This document shows positions 7,438 through 15,369 of a stretch of 39,476 bases of DNA, one piece after another (position 1 is the first letter of the stretch; every line of letters begins with the position of its first letter). Position numbers and translations under genes: made by a program. Origin of the DNA: Pseudomonadota bacterium. GTDB taxonomy: Bacteria; Pseudomonadota; Alphaproteobacteria; Rhizobiales; Rhizobiaceae. The stretch is from contig JAEWDP010000081.1 in NCBI GenBank assembly GCA_023390055.1, positions 1 through 39,476 of the forward strand, read 5' to 3'. The notes below the pieces were generated by a model. That model worked only from the letters and a program-made list of their open reading frames with translations. It was not told where the DNA came from and did no database searches.

Positions 7438-9270
7438 TCAAATGATCACCTGCGACCCGAGCTCGATCACGCGATTGGCGGGAAGGTGGAAATAATCCGT
7501 CGGGTCGGAGGCTGAATTAGCCAGCAGGATAAAGAGGCGATCCTGCCATACCGGCATCCCTGAACTGGAGCCGAGCACAAGTTTTCTGCGCCCGAGATAG
7601 AAGGATGTCGACATGATGTCGAACTTGAAGCCCGCTCTCCTCAAATGAGCGAGAGCCTGCGAGACATTATGCACCTCGATGAACCCGAACCTGAGCCTGA
7701 TCAGCATGAACCTTTCCGATATCCTCCTTATCTCGTAGCGGTCTTCAGGCGCGACTTTCGGGGTGTTGACCGTCTCGATGGTCAACACGGCATTCTTTTC
7801 GTGGAGAACGTGGTTGTGCTTGATGTTGTGGAGGAGCGCTGCCGGGGCACTTTCCGGGTCGCTCGTCAGGAAGATTGCAATTCCGGGAACAAGGACGGGG
7901 GCGTTGTCGCTACGCCTTTCCACCATGGGAGCAAATGCTGCCAGTGGGACGTCTGTCTTGCGCGTCTTTTCAAAGAGGATCCGGCTGCCTCGTCTCCAGG
8001 TCCACATAATGATGGTGAAAGCTGAAGCCAGAAGGACTGGCACATATCCTCCATCATGCAGCTTCAAGAGATTTGCGCTCAAAAATACGAGTTCCAGCGC
8101 AAGAAGAGGCAAAAGCACAGATGAAACCATCCAGAGCGGCCAATTCCAGCTTGCGCGCAGGAATTTAAACGCCATGAGGCTGGTGACGACCATCGCGCCC
8201 GTCACCGAAATACCATAAGCGGTTGCAAGAGCCTGCGAGCTTCCAAAGCCGAGCACCAACCCGATGACGCCAACGAAAAGGATCGTGTTGACCAAGGGCA
8301 AAAATACCTGCCCGGTCTGGCTTTCGGAAGTGAACCGGATTTCCATGCGCGGGAGATAGCCAAGGTGGATTGCCTGGCGAACCAGAGAGAAGGCGCCGGT
8401 TATGACCGCCTGACTGGCGATGACGGTTGCAGCCGTTGCGAGGACAACGACTGGAAAGAGAAACCAGTCCGGGAACATCAGGTAGAAGGGATCCGATATC
8501 GCCTGTGGATGCTTCAGGACCAGGGCGCCTTGCCCAAGATAACTGAGGCCCAGTGCTGGAAACACGAGCGTGAACCACGCCCATTGGATTGGTCTTCGAC
8601 CAAAATGGCCAAGGTCGGCATAAAGGGCCTCCGCTCCGGTTACCGTCAGGAATACGGCACCGAGGACGACGATCCCGACAAGCCCCTCGCGTGTCATGAA
8701 CATCACGGCATTGAGCGGGTTCAATGCGTTCAAAATGGTAAAATCATCTGCGACATGCAAAAGGCCCACGCCACCCAGAACAAAAAACCACGACACCATG
8801 ACGGGCCCAAAGAAGCGTGCGACCTTCGCGGTTCCAATCGACTGGATAAGGAACAGGATGACCAGGATTGCAATTGCAAGCGGCGTGATCATCGCATCCC
8901 CCAAGAAGAGCGCTGCCCCGATCAATCCCAGCATCATGAGGCCCTTGCGGGGAGCCACGACGGACTTTGTCAAGAGCGCGAGAAGAGAGAGCGTTCCACC
9001 TTCTCCGTCATTGTCGGCGCGCAGGAGAAGAAGGACATATTTCAAGGTGACGATAATGGTCAGGGCCCAGATGACCAGTGAAACAAGGCCAACGATTTCC
9101 GAACGCGTGACGCCATCGACGCCAAGCGGCTTCAGCGCTTCACGAAACGCATAAAGAGGGCTGGTGCCGATATCGCCGTAGACAATTCCGACTGACCCGA
9201 GAGCCAGTGCAAAGTGTCCGGACTGGACAGGCGTTGGAGGCGGTTCACGATCGAGAACGTGTACCATCAT
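7438..9270 (-). CDS. kup: Kup-family potassium uptake transporter
   Basis: Kup proteins carry K+ with H+ across the inner membrane. The product has about 12 hydrophobic segments in its first 430 residues, beginning with GSVGIVYGDIGTSPLYAFREAL, the most conserved motif of the family, and a cytoplasmic C-terminal domain. With the ATG at 9270 it has 610 residues, close to the usual 610-640. In-frame ATGs at 9342 and 9399 would add 24 or 43 residues without homology that I recognise; no start has a strong ribosome binding site. Many rhizobia have more than one kup gene, so a paralogue number cannot be given. Confidence 0.92.
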   Translation of the reverse strand: MMVHVLDREPPPTPVQSGHFALALGSVGIVYGDIGTSPLYAFREALKPLGVDGVTRSEIVGLVSLVIWALTIIVTLKYVLLLLRADNDGEGGTLSLLALLTKSVVAPRKGLMMLGLIGAALFLGDAMITPLAIAILVILFLIQSIGTAKVARFFGPVMVSWFFVLGGVGLLHVADDFTILNALNPLNAVMFMTREGLVGIVVLGAVFLTVTGAEALYADLGHFGRRPIQWAWFTLVFPALGLSYLGQGALVLKHPQAISDPFYLMFPDWFLFPVVVLATAATVIASQAVITGAFSLVRQAIHLGYLPRMEIRFTSESQTGQVFLPLVNTILFVGVIGLVLGFGSSQALATAYGISVTGAMVVTSLMAFKFLRASWNWPLWMVSSVLLPLLALELVFLSANLLKLHDGGYVPVLLASAFTIIMWTWRRGSRILFEKTRKTDVPLAAFAPMVERRSDNAPVLVPGIAIFLTSDPESAPAALLHNIKHNHVLHEKNAVLTIETVNTPKVAPEDRYEIRRISERFMLIRLRFGFIEVHNVSQALAHLRRAGFKFDIMSTSFYLGRRKLVLGSSSGMPVWQDRLFILLANSASDPTDYFHLPANRVIELGSQVII

Positions 9271-9543
9271 TTGTCTGACGTATGGTGCCAGCCTTTCAGA
9301 TAACGGAGTATGGAGGAAGCGTTGAAAGATGTGGCGATCCATGTAGGATTTGCCACTGTCGATGCATTGAGGGCGTAAGGGTGCCCGATCAAGCTCCATT
9401 AACGATCGAGCTTCTCTGCCATTTTCGCCGGGACGCATCTGTATGCGGACCACCCGTGAATGAAGGCTCTCGACCTCAGCGGGCGCAGTCTATAGCGCCA
9501 CTTTCTGTTGCATTCAAGCGTCTCGTAATCGCAGCATTCAGGC

Positions 9544-9562
9544 CGTCTTCTAGTCGAAGACG
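9544..9562. repeat. Inverted repeat over the mrp stop codon
   Basis: Perfect 7-bp arms CGTCTTC and GAAGACG enclose the 5-base spacer TAGTC, and the mrp stop codon (TAG on the minus strand, 9550-9552) lies inside. No T-run follows on either strand, so it is a weak terminator at best. Confidence 0.4.
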
Positions 9563-10671
9563 ATTGCGGGTTGAGAACGGACCGTCTGGCCTTTCAGTTG
9601 GGACAAGACGTTTTCGGCAACCTGGCGGTAGATTCCGGCGGACGGGCTTTCGGGGTCGGAAACGACAACCGGTGTCCCGACGTCAGACTTTTCGCGTATA
9701 TCGATGGTCAGCGGCACTTCACCAAGGAATGGCACACCGATTCGTTCGGCTTCCGCGCGTGCGCCACCATGCCCGAAAATGTCGTAACGCGTCCCGGTAT
9801 CAGGTGCCAGGAAATAGCTCATGTTCTCGACGATCCCCAAAAGCGGCACCTCGACCTTGCGGAACATGTTGATTGCCTTGCGGGCATCGATCAGTGCAAG
9901 GTCCTGCGGCGTAGATACGATCACGCCGCCGGCCAGAGGCACCTGCTGGGCCATGGTCAACTGAACATCACCGGTTCCCGGGGGCATGTCGACGACCAGG
10001 ACGTCCAATTCGCCCCAGGCAACCTCGCGCAACATCTGCAGCAACGCCGACTGGACCATCGGTCCACGCCAGATCATGGCTGTTTCTTCATCGACCAGAA
10101 AGCCCATGGACATGACCTTCAGGCCATAATTTTCCATCGGTTTGATGGTGCGATCGCCAATCTGTTGCGGACGCCCGGAGATCTTGAGGAGGCGCGGTAT
10201 GGAGGGTCCATAGATATCGGCATCAAGAATTCCAACACGCAATCCCAGTGTCTTGAGACCCAATGCGAGATTGACGGCGGTCGTCGACTTGCCAACTCCG
10301 CCCTTGCCGGAGGCGACGGCAACGATTGCACCGACACCCGGCACTCCTGTCTTGCCGGCCCGTTGATTGGGCTGGCCTTGCGTCTGGGCTGCTGGACGGG
10401 GCGGTGCGGCGGCCCCTGCCTTTCGGTCAGCCGTCAAGGTCACCAACGCCCCCTTTACGCCGGGGATCGATTTCACAAGGCGCTCCGCCGCTGCACGAAG
10501 CGGCTCCATATCCTTCGCCCTGTCTGCGGGTACCGTGATCGAAAAATAGACCTTGCCGTCAGAAATGAAGACATCGGAGACCATGCCGAGAGAAACGATA
10601 TCTCCCTTGAGATCCGGGCCGCGAACCTTGGCCAGCGTTTCCAGAACCTGTTCCTTGGTCACGTCCGTCAT
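9550..10671 (-). CDS. apbC: Mrp/ApbC-type iron-sulfur cluster carrier ATPase
   Basis: The 373-residue protein has an N-terminal MIP18 (DUF59) domain (about 1-80), a proline/glutamine-rich linker and a P-loop ATPase domain of the Mrp/NBP35 family. The deviant Walker A GKGGVGKST lies at residues 122-130, with DADIYGPSIP and VVDMPPGTGD downstream. Family members carry Fe-S clusters to apo-proteins. The CxxC motif that bridges the cluster in many homologues is absent: the corresponding place reads ENMSYFLAPDTGTRYD. From memory this is common in alphaproteobacterial Mrp, so it is not a sign of damage. The ATG at 10671 follows CAGGAG at a good distance; an ORF extension upstream to 10806 lacks support. 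Confidence 0.93.
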   Translation of the reverse strand: MTDVTKEQVLETLAKVRGPDLKGDIVSLGMVSDVFISDGKVYFSITVPADRAKDMEPLRAAAERLVKSIPGVKGALVTLTADRKAGAAAPPRPAAQTQGQPNQRAGKTGVPGVGAIVAVASGKGGVGKSTTAVNLALGLKTLGLRVGILDADIYGPSIPRLLKISGRPQQIGDRTIKPMENYGLKVMSMGFLVDEETAMIWRGPMVQSALLQMLREVAWGELDVLVVDMPPGTGDVQLTMAQQVPLAGGVIVSTPQDLALIDARKAINMFRKVEVPLLGIVENMSYFLAPDTGTRYDIFGHGGARAEAERIGVPFLGEVPLTIDIREKSDVGTPVVVSDPESPSAGIYRQVAENVLSQLKGQTVRSQPAIVFD

Positions 10672-11007
10672 TTCCTGCACTCCTGTCTCAAAGAGTGGCC
10701 ATGAACATTTAAGGCCATCTTCCAAACTCTTATATGAGGTGGTCGCAGGACGCTGCAACATTGAAAAGACATGCCGCCCGATGCTGCGGCTAAAAAGCGC
10801 GATCACCGGGCGGCCTCTCTTCTTTTACGCGCCTCTTGGGGCACTGAAGGTCCCCTCTGGACCTGCAACCACTAAGTCACGGTTTATGCCGATTGAAAGA
10901 CAAGATTGCGTGAGCAATGAGCGCATTCGAACAGCTACGAGGCACCAGCTCAAATTGCATGATCGTCGGCCATCAGGTGCTCACAGGGGCAAAGCTCGTG
11001 ATTAGCT
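10672..11007. other. Intergenic region between mrp and luxR-type gene
   Basis: This 336-base spacer holds the promoter region of mrp (minus strand) and the downstream region of the LuxR-type gene. No gene is supported. It contains a strong inverted repeat at 10773-10814, described separately. Confidence 0.5.
10773..10814. terminator. Inverted repeat with 8-bp GC arms
   Basis: Arms GCCGCCCG (10773-10780) and CGGGCGGC (10807-10814) enclose 26 bases. On the plus strand the stem is followed by CTCTCTTCTTTT, on the minus strand by ATGTCTTTTC. On the minus strand it could end the luxR transcript 190 bases after its stop codon. The better T-tract is on the plus strand, where no upstream gene is known, so a short RNA from the plus strand is another option. 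Confidence 0.35.
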
Positions 11008-11739
11008 TCAACTGATCAGGCCGGTCCGCAACGCGGTCACGACTGCCTGGGTCCGATTGACCGTGTTCAGCTTCTTTGCTGCACGGTTCAGATAATGATT
11101 GACCGTGTGTTCCGACAGGCCAAGTATCTCTGCAATCTCGGCGCTCGTCTTTCCTGCTGCAGTCCAGGTTAGACAGTCGAGCTCGCGCTCAGTCACTGTA
11201 TCGACCGGGCGTGTTGTCAGTTCCCTGATCTTGCCAAGCCTTTCGTAGACATGAATGGAGACAAAGCTCAATTCCAGCATCCGCTGCAGTTCAAGCGGTG
11301 CACCGTTCCATGCAAACGACACTGCCCCGCGCATTCCCGAACTGTCCTGGACGGGGAAGTGAGCACCATTGAGCAAGCCGTATGGCGTAAACAATCGCAA
11401 TGGCACATCATTGCCCCGTGCCCTGCTGATTGCCTCCAGTTCCATCTGAAATGGTACGAAGGATTGGCGCATCCTTTGAAACAGTGGACTCGTGGCCAGA
11501 AGGCCCTGCCTGTCGAAAACATTGAGGAGTTCGGTCGGCCAGTTGGTAATGACAGTATGAGCAGACAAGGTCGTCGACGTGGATGGGGGCATGTTGACGA
11601 CCATAAAGGTCTGCAATTCAAAGGCCTCAGTGAGGCGCTTCATGAAGCGAACCATATCGAACTGCGTCGTCAATCCTTCGATTTCCCGGAGCTGTGCTTC
11701 CAGTGTGTCGGTCTGAATCAACGTCTTGAGATGCGACAT
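11008..11739 (-). CDS. LuxR-type transcriptional regulator with a divergent ligand domain
   Basis: The 243-residue protein has the layout of a quorum-sensing regulator: an N-terminal alpha/beta domain (about 20-165) and a C-terminal LuxR helix-turn-helix (about 180-243, VTERELDCLTWTAAGKTSAEIAEILGLS then HTVNHYLNRAAKKL). When aligned by eye with TraR, the residues that contact acyl-homoserine lactone are mostly missing: the conserved Trp and Tyr after TN are replaced by Leu and Phe, and the D-P pair is S84-P85. It probably does not bind a standard acyl-homoserine lactone, or binds another ligand. No luxI-type synthase lies nearby, so it is an orphan regulator. It faces the SMP-30 gene across a 254-base region that holds a perfect dyad. 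Confidence 0.88.
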   Translation of the reverse strand: MSHLKTLIQTDTLEAQLREIEGLTTQFDMVRFMKRLTEAFELQTFMVVNMPPSTSTTLSAHTVITNWPTELLNVFDRQGLLATSPLFQRMRQSFVPFQMELEAISRARGNDVPLRLFTPYGLLNGAHFPVQDSSGMRGAVSFAWNGAPLELQRMLELSFVSIHVYERLGKIRELTTRPVDTVTERELDCLTWTAAGKTSAEIAEILGLSEHTVNHYLNRAAKKLNTVNRTQAVVTALRTGLIS

Positions 11740-11851
11740 GTCACAATTTTCTCAGCTAGTCTCGACTTACGTCTTAAGCGCTAGCCGAATCGGTGAAACA
11801 CAATTCATCTGCAACGACGTCAATCCAACAATTGATGCGAACTTCGCCGAT

Positions 11852-11871
11852 ATGGTCCCTCAACGGACCAT
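11852..11871. promoter_or_regulatory. 20-bp perfect dyad, candidate regulator operator
   Basis: ATGGTCCCTCAACGGACCAT consists of 7-bp inverted arms (ATGGTCC and GGACCAT) around a 6-base spacer. Its 20-bp length fits the lux/tra-box class bound by LuxR-type dimers. It lies 113 bases upstream of the luxR-type start and 123 bases upstream of the SMP-30 start, so it could control either or both. Confidence 0.5.
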
Positions 11872-11993
11872 TCCTGATAAAGATGTAGGCTAAAAGCCAT
11901 CAATAGCAATTATGTTTTTTGTTGTCAGATCAGTTTTCCCAGTATTCGTTCAACAAGACGGATATCCGGACAGGAACACATCAGGAGCAATCG

Positions 11994-12890
11994 ATGCCAG
12001 AAATCTCATCCAGCGGACCGATCCTCAGCGAGACTGTCAGCCGCCTGGGCGAAGGCCCAAGCTATGAACGCGAGACCGGGACTTTGTGGTGGTTCGATAT
12101 TCTCGGCAAGACGCTCCATGAAAGAGACCTCTTGTCCGGACAAGAGCGTCATCATCAGCTACCGGTCATGGCCAGTGTCATCGCGCGGATAGACGACGAC
12201 CGGCAGATGATCGCCACCGAAGAAGGCCTTTTCGTCCGCAATCGCAATGACGGCAGCCTTCTGGCCTACTGCGAACTGGAGCCAGGAAAGCCATCGAACC
12301 GATCAAATGACGGTCGCATGCATCAAAGCGGCAGCTTATGGATCGGAACCATGAGCAAGGAAGATGAAGATCGTGCCGGCGCGATCTATCATGTGGCAGG
12401 GCGCCAGGTGACGAAACTCTTCGGCGACATTTCCATTCCAAACAGCATCTGTTTTTCGCCGGACGGATCTATTGGCTATTTCGTCGATACCCGCGTCAAT
12501 CGTCTGATGCGGGTATCGGTTGATCCGGCAACGGGCCTGCCAAACGGTCCGGCAGAACCCATCCTGGACACCAGCGACCAGCCCGGAGGGATGGATGGCT
12601 CCGTTTGCGACAGCAAGGGCAACATCTGGAACGCTCGGTGGGGTGTGGGAAGAGTAGATTGTTACGCGCCTGACGGCAAAAGCTTGAAAAGCTTTGCGTT
12701 GCCCGCACTGCAAACCAGTTGCCCTGTCTTTTACGGGCAGGATCAAAACCGTCTCGCCGTTACATCTGCATGGGAGGGCATGGGACCTGATGCACGCAAC
12801 CGGGACAGATTTGCCGGCAAGGTGTTCAGCATTGCCGTTGCGGCGTCAGGCCTTCCAGAGCCTTCGTTCATCTTGTCTGACGGGAAATGA
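11994..12890 (+). CDS. SMP-30/gluconolactonase family protein
   Basis: Family members are six-bladed beta-propeller lactonases that open sugar lactones such as gluconolactone or arabinolactone with a divalent metal. The 298-residue protein keeps the three usual metal ligands: E20 in LGEGPSYE, N150 in IPNSICFSPDG and D201 in GGMDGSVCD; NRSNDGR at 102-108 fits the substrate loop. The ATG at 11994 is preceded by AGGAG and was chosen over a TTG at 11919. No signal peptide is seen, so it is cytoplasmic. The substrate is not known. No sugar transporter or dehydrogenase accompanies it, unlike many catabolic lactonases; its only neighbour is the divergent LuxR-type gene. Confidence 0.9.
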   Translation: MPEISSSGPILSETVSRLGEGPSYERETGTLWWFDILGKTLHERDLLSGQERHHQLPVMASVIARIDDDRQMIATEEGLFVRNRNDGSLLAYCELEPGKPSNRSNDGRMHQSGSLWIGTMSKEDEDRAGAIYHVAGRQVTKLFGDISIPNSICFSPDGSIGYFVDTRVNRLMRVSVDPATGLPNGPAEPILDTSDQPGGMDGSVCDSKGNIWNARWGVGRVDCYAPDGKSLKSFALPALQTSCPVFYGQDQNRLAVTSAWEGMGPDARNRDRFAGKVFSIAVAASGLPEPSFILSDGK

Positions 12891-13063
12891 ACGGCGGGCG
12901 CGATCTAACTCCCGAAAATCGATTAAGTTCCCGAATAATCAGATAAAAAAACAGAGGCAAATATTCGGAACCAAATTTCTTCCAGGCCATTGTCTTCCCG
13001 AACCGGCGCAAGAGAAGCCTCGGCTTTCAGCGCGTTCAGTAAATTGAGGAAGGTAGGTTCGAT

Positions 13064-13816
13064 ATGAATAAGACACTCAGCACAATGGCGGCCGCAGCTG
13101 TTTTGATGGCCTCCACTGCAATTGTACCGGTCATGGCACAGACCAGTGATTCAGCCAGCGATCCGGCCACCCCCGTAGTTCCGGCAGCGCCGGCTGATCC
13201 GGCTGCTCCGGCTGACCAGTCCACGACCCCGACCGAGGGCGCTGATTCATCAACGACCATGCCGGCAGAAGATCCCGCGACCGACAGTGCGGAAGTTCCG
13301 GCAGAAGACCCTGCTGCCGATAGCGCCCAGGCGCCAGCAGAAGATCCAGCCGCTGACAGTGCTGCAGCTCCCATGGGAGAGGCAACCACGGATACGGCTG
13401 CTGCCGGTTCAGACAGCTATTTGACGGAACAGACGGACACACAAATCGCGGCAACCGACTATATCGGCAAGGGCGTCTATAACGCGGAAGACGAAAGCAT
13501 CGGCAAAGTCAAAGACCTCCTCATGGAAGAAGAGGGTGGTATCGTTGCAGCCGTCATCGGAGTTGGTGGCTTCCTCGGTATTGGTCAAAAGGACGTGGCT
13601 GTCCCAATGGACAAGCTTACAGTGACCCGTGACGTCGAAAACAATAATGAAGTTCGCCTGACCACGACGGAAACCGCTGAAATGTTGAAGTCGGCTCCGG
13701 AATTCATGACCCTGGCGGATCAGAAGGCTGCTGCAGACGCAGCCGCAATGGACGCGACAACGACGTCGTCAACCACTGGCATGGGGGCTCCGGCAGCACC
13801 TCAGCCACAGAACTGA
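13064..13816 (+). CDS. Secreted PRC-barrel domain protein
   Basis: The 250-residue product starts with a Sec signal peptide (MNKTLSTMAAAAVLMASTAIVPVMA, cleavage probably before Q26). A low-complexity Ala/Pro/Asp/Glu region follows (about 27-118) that includes three PAEDPA units in a row. A PRC-barrel domain comes next (about 128-190, DYIGKGVYNAEDESIGKVKDLL, GGFLGIGQKDVAVPMDKL). The tail is Ala/Thr/Pro rich. PRC-barrel proteins of this kind are common periplasmic or envelope proteins of rhizobia with unclear roles. The ATG at 13064 is preceded by GAGGAAGG. It ends before a very strong hairpin, so it is a single-gene unit. Confidence 0.9.
   Translation: MNKTLSTMAAAAVLMASTAIVPVMAQTSDSASDPATPVVPAAPADPAAPADQSTTPTEGADSSTTMPAEDPATDSAEVPAEDPAADSAQAPAEDPAADSAAAPMGEATTDTAAAGSDSYLTEQTDTQIAATDYIGKGVYNAEDESIGKVKDLLMEEEGGIVAAVIGVGGFLGIGQKDVAVPMDKLTVTRDVENNNEVRLTTTETAEMLKSAPEFMTLADQKAAADAAAMDATTTSSTTGMGAPAAPQPQN
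13272..13372 (+). repeat. Tandem PAEDPA-coding repeats
   Basis: Within the PRC-barrel gene, units of about 45 bases encode the pattern PAEDPA-(T/A)-DSA-(E/Q/A)-(V/A)-P, present three times. The units differ at the base level, so they are old rather than recent copies. They make a flexible acidic spacer. Confidence 0.6.
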
Positions 13817-13830
13817 TGCTCGTAAACAAA

Positions 13831-13878
13831 AGATCTGTCAGATCTGAAGAAAGGCGGTGCTGCAGCACCGCCTTTCTT
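13831..13878. terminator. Two adjacent palindromes, strong bidirectional terminator
   Basis: A 15-bp palindrome (AGATCTGTCAGATCT, 13831-13845) is followed by a perfect 32-bp palindrome at 13847-13878, with 14-bp stems beginning AAGAAAGGCGGTGC and a TGCA centre. The plus strand continues with CTGTCAGGATTTTTTC. It lies between the stop codons of the PRC-barrel gene and the convergent dmeF, so it can end transcription from both sides. Confidence 0.8.
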
Positions 13879-13992
13879 CTGTCAGGATTTTTTCAGCCCT
13901 CGGTCTTGCTCAGACCTGACCAGCATATCGGCGATACGACGACCATATTCGTGACCGGTGTCGCCCAATGGCGAGGCATCGGACAGAACCCG

Positions 13993-14915
13993 TCAAGCGG
14001 CTTGACGGTGCACCTCGATGGTCACATGGGAGAGTTCATGGATACCTGCCAGACGCTTACGGTATTCTGACACAGGCCTCGGATCGGCGCTCACAATCGA
14101 GACAATGGCACCATGGTGGCCCGGACCGAGTTGCCAGATATGAAGGTCAATGATCTTGTCGTGTTCGCCTTCGATTGCAGCACGAAGTTCAGCCGGTAAA
14201 TCCTCATGTCCTGAGGTGTAGTCAAGCAGCACCGCCCCGCTATCGCGCAGAAGAACAAACGACCAACGGAGGATGACCAAGGCACCGAGGTCAGCGCATC
14301 GGCAAGTACGTGGAAATAGGCGGCGCGCAGATTGTTGTCTTGGCTGCCGGCATGGTCGGCCGCGCCCCCATGATGGGCGTGGTCAGCACCGTGCGCGTCC
14401 TCATGATCGTGGTGATGGTGATGCCCTCGATCTTTGCCGTGGCCGTGATGATGGTGATGGTCATTCTTGAGCAACAAGGCGCTGACCACGTTTACCGCAA
14501 GCCCTACCGCAGCCACCAGAATTGCTTCATCGAAGCTGATCGGGACAGGGCTTAGCAACCGCACGAGGCTTTCCCATCCGATCAGCAGGGCGACGATCGC
14601 CAGAACCGTGGCGCTGCCGAATGCAGCAAGATCACCGAGCTTGCCGGTTCCGAAGGTGAAACGCGGATTGCGCGCATGCCTGCGGGCATAGCGGTAGGCG
14701 AGCGCGGTAATCAGCAAGGCCGAGGCGTGAGTGGACATGTGCCATCCGTCCGCCAATAGCGCCATCGAGCCGAAGACCGTCCCAGCCGTGATTTCGGCAA
14801 CCGTCATTGTTGCGGTGAGTGCGATTACCAACCAAGTGCGACGTTCGTTACGCGCGTGGTCTTCGCCCAGAAAGACGTGATCATGGGGGCCTATGTCAGT
14901 TGAATTCCAGCTCAT
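13993..14915 (-). pseudogene. dmeF: Broken dmeF, CDF-family Co/Ni efflux transporter
   Basis: The reading frame that starts at 14915 encodes a DmeF-type cation diffusion facilitator: four N-terminal membrane helices with the metal-site motif DGWHMSTH, a very histidine-rich cytoplasmic loop (about 152-190) and helix 5 with FHVLADALTSV. At V211 (near 14285) the frame is lost. The C-terminal cytoplasmic domain continues in another frame from LVILRWSFVLLRDSGA to the TGA at 13993. Family members have roughly 24 more residues between these two parts (rest of helix 5 and start of helix 6), so about 70 bases are missing and the frame is shifted. The rest reads cleanly, suggesting a recent loss. As read it cannot make a working transporter; an assembly error is the main alternative. 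Confidence 0.85.
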
Positions 14916-15184
14916 CTCAAATGCCGCCTCATAACTTCCATCATTTCGTTTGCGCCAGATGCACGTTCCACATCACTTTCCACATCAACGACGTGGTTTC
15001 GCAGATGATCCTCAAGGAGTTCCATGACGAGCCCGTTGGTCGCGCCACGAACTGAAGCAGCCAGGTTCAGTATCTCCGCGCACGAAGCCTCTGCCTCTAG
15101 CGATCGCTCGATGGCTTCCATCTGCCCCTTCAGGCGACGTACGCGTGCAATGAGCTTCGATTTGTTCTGGATTGTGTGACCCAT
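14912..15184 (-). CDS. dmeR: CsoR/RcnR-family nickel/cobalt-responsive repressor
   Basis: The 90-residue helical protein has the RcnR-type metal ligand set H3, C35, H60 and H64, which binds Ni(II) or Co(II) and releases the DNA. The dmeR-dmeF pair is a known rhizobial arrangement in which the repressor controls its own operon. The dmeR stop overlaps the dmeF start by 4 bases, so the two were co-translated. The gene is intact although dmeF is broken. The ATG at 15184 lies inside an inverted repeat that could be its operator (15183-15204), and no good ribosome binding site precedes it; the transcript may be leaderless or the true start may differ by a few codons. Confidence 0.9.
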   Translation of the reverse strand: MGHTIQNKSKLIARVRRLKGQMEAIERSLEAEASCAEILNLAASVRGATNGLVMELLEDHLRNHVVDVESDVERASGANEMMEVMRRHLR

Positions 15185-15204
15185 AGGATAGGGCTCTATC
15201 CTAT
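15183..15204. promoter_or_regulatory. Candidate DmeR operator over the dmeR start codon
   Basis: Perfect 9-bp arms ATAGGATAG (15183-15191) and CTATCCTAT (15196-15204) flank GGCT, so the site has short G and C tracts inside AT-rich arms, as expected for RcnR-type repressors. The ATG of dmeR (15182-15184 on the minus strand) overlaps the end of the repeat. Confidence 0.6.
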
Positions 15205-15369
15205 TTTATGTACCCAGACAACCACCCCTCCTCTACGAATTGACAGTTGATCATACCGTCTGACCAATCTTCAGTTGCCAGCTCCCGCGCCCATCCAACA
15301 TTCTTTAGCCAATTTGACAGAGCCAAGATTGTATATACATTGTAAATATCTTTCTTGGACGAGAAGCCG

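Noticed and set aside
9780..9840. Loss of the CxxC motif in Mrp as a sign of decay
   Set aside because: Alphaproteobacterial Mrp proteins commonly have APDTG at this place, and the rest of the gene is intact.
12967..12990. EcfG-type promoter (GGAAC-N16/17-GTT) before the PRC-barrel gene
   Set aside because: GGAAC is present at 12967-12971, but no GTT stands at the required distance.
13990..14008. 19-bp palindrome over the old dmeF stop codon
   Set aside because: It is inside the coding region of the C-terminal part, has no T-run and is close to a better terminator, so it may be chance.
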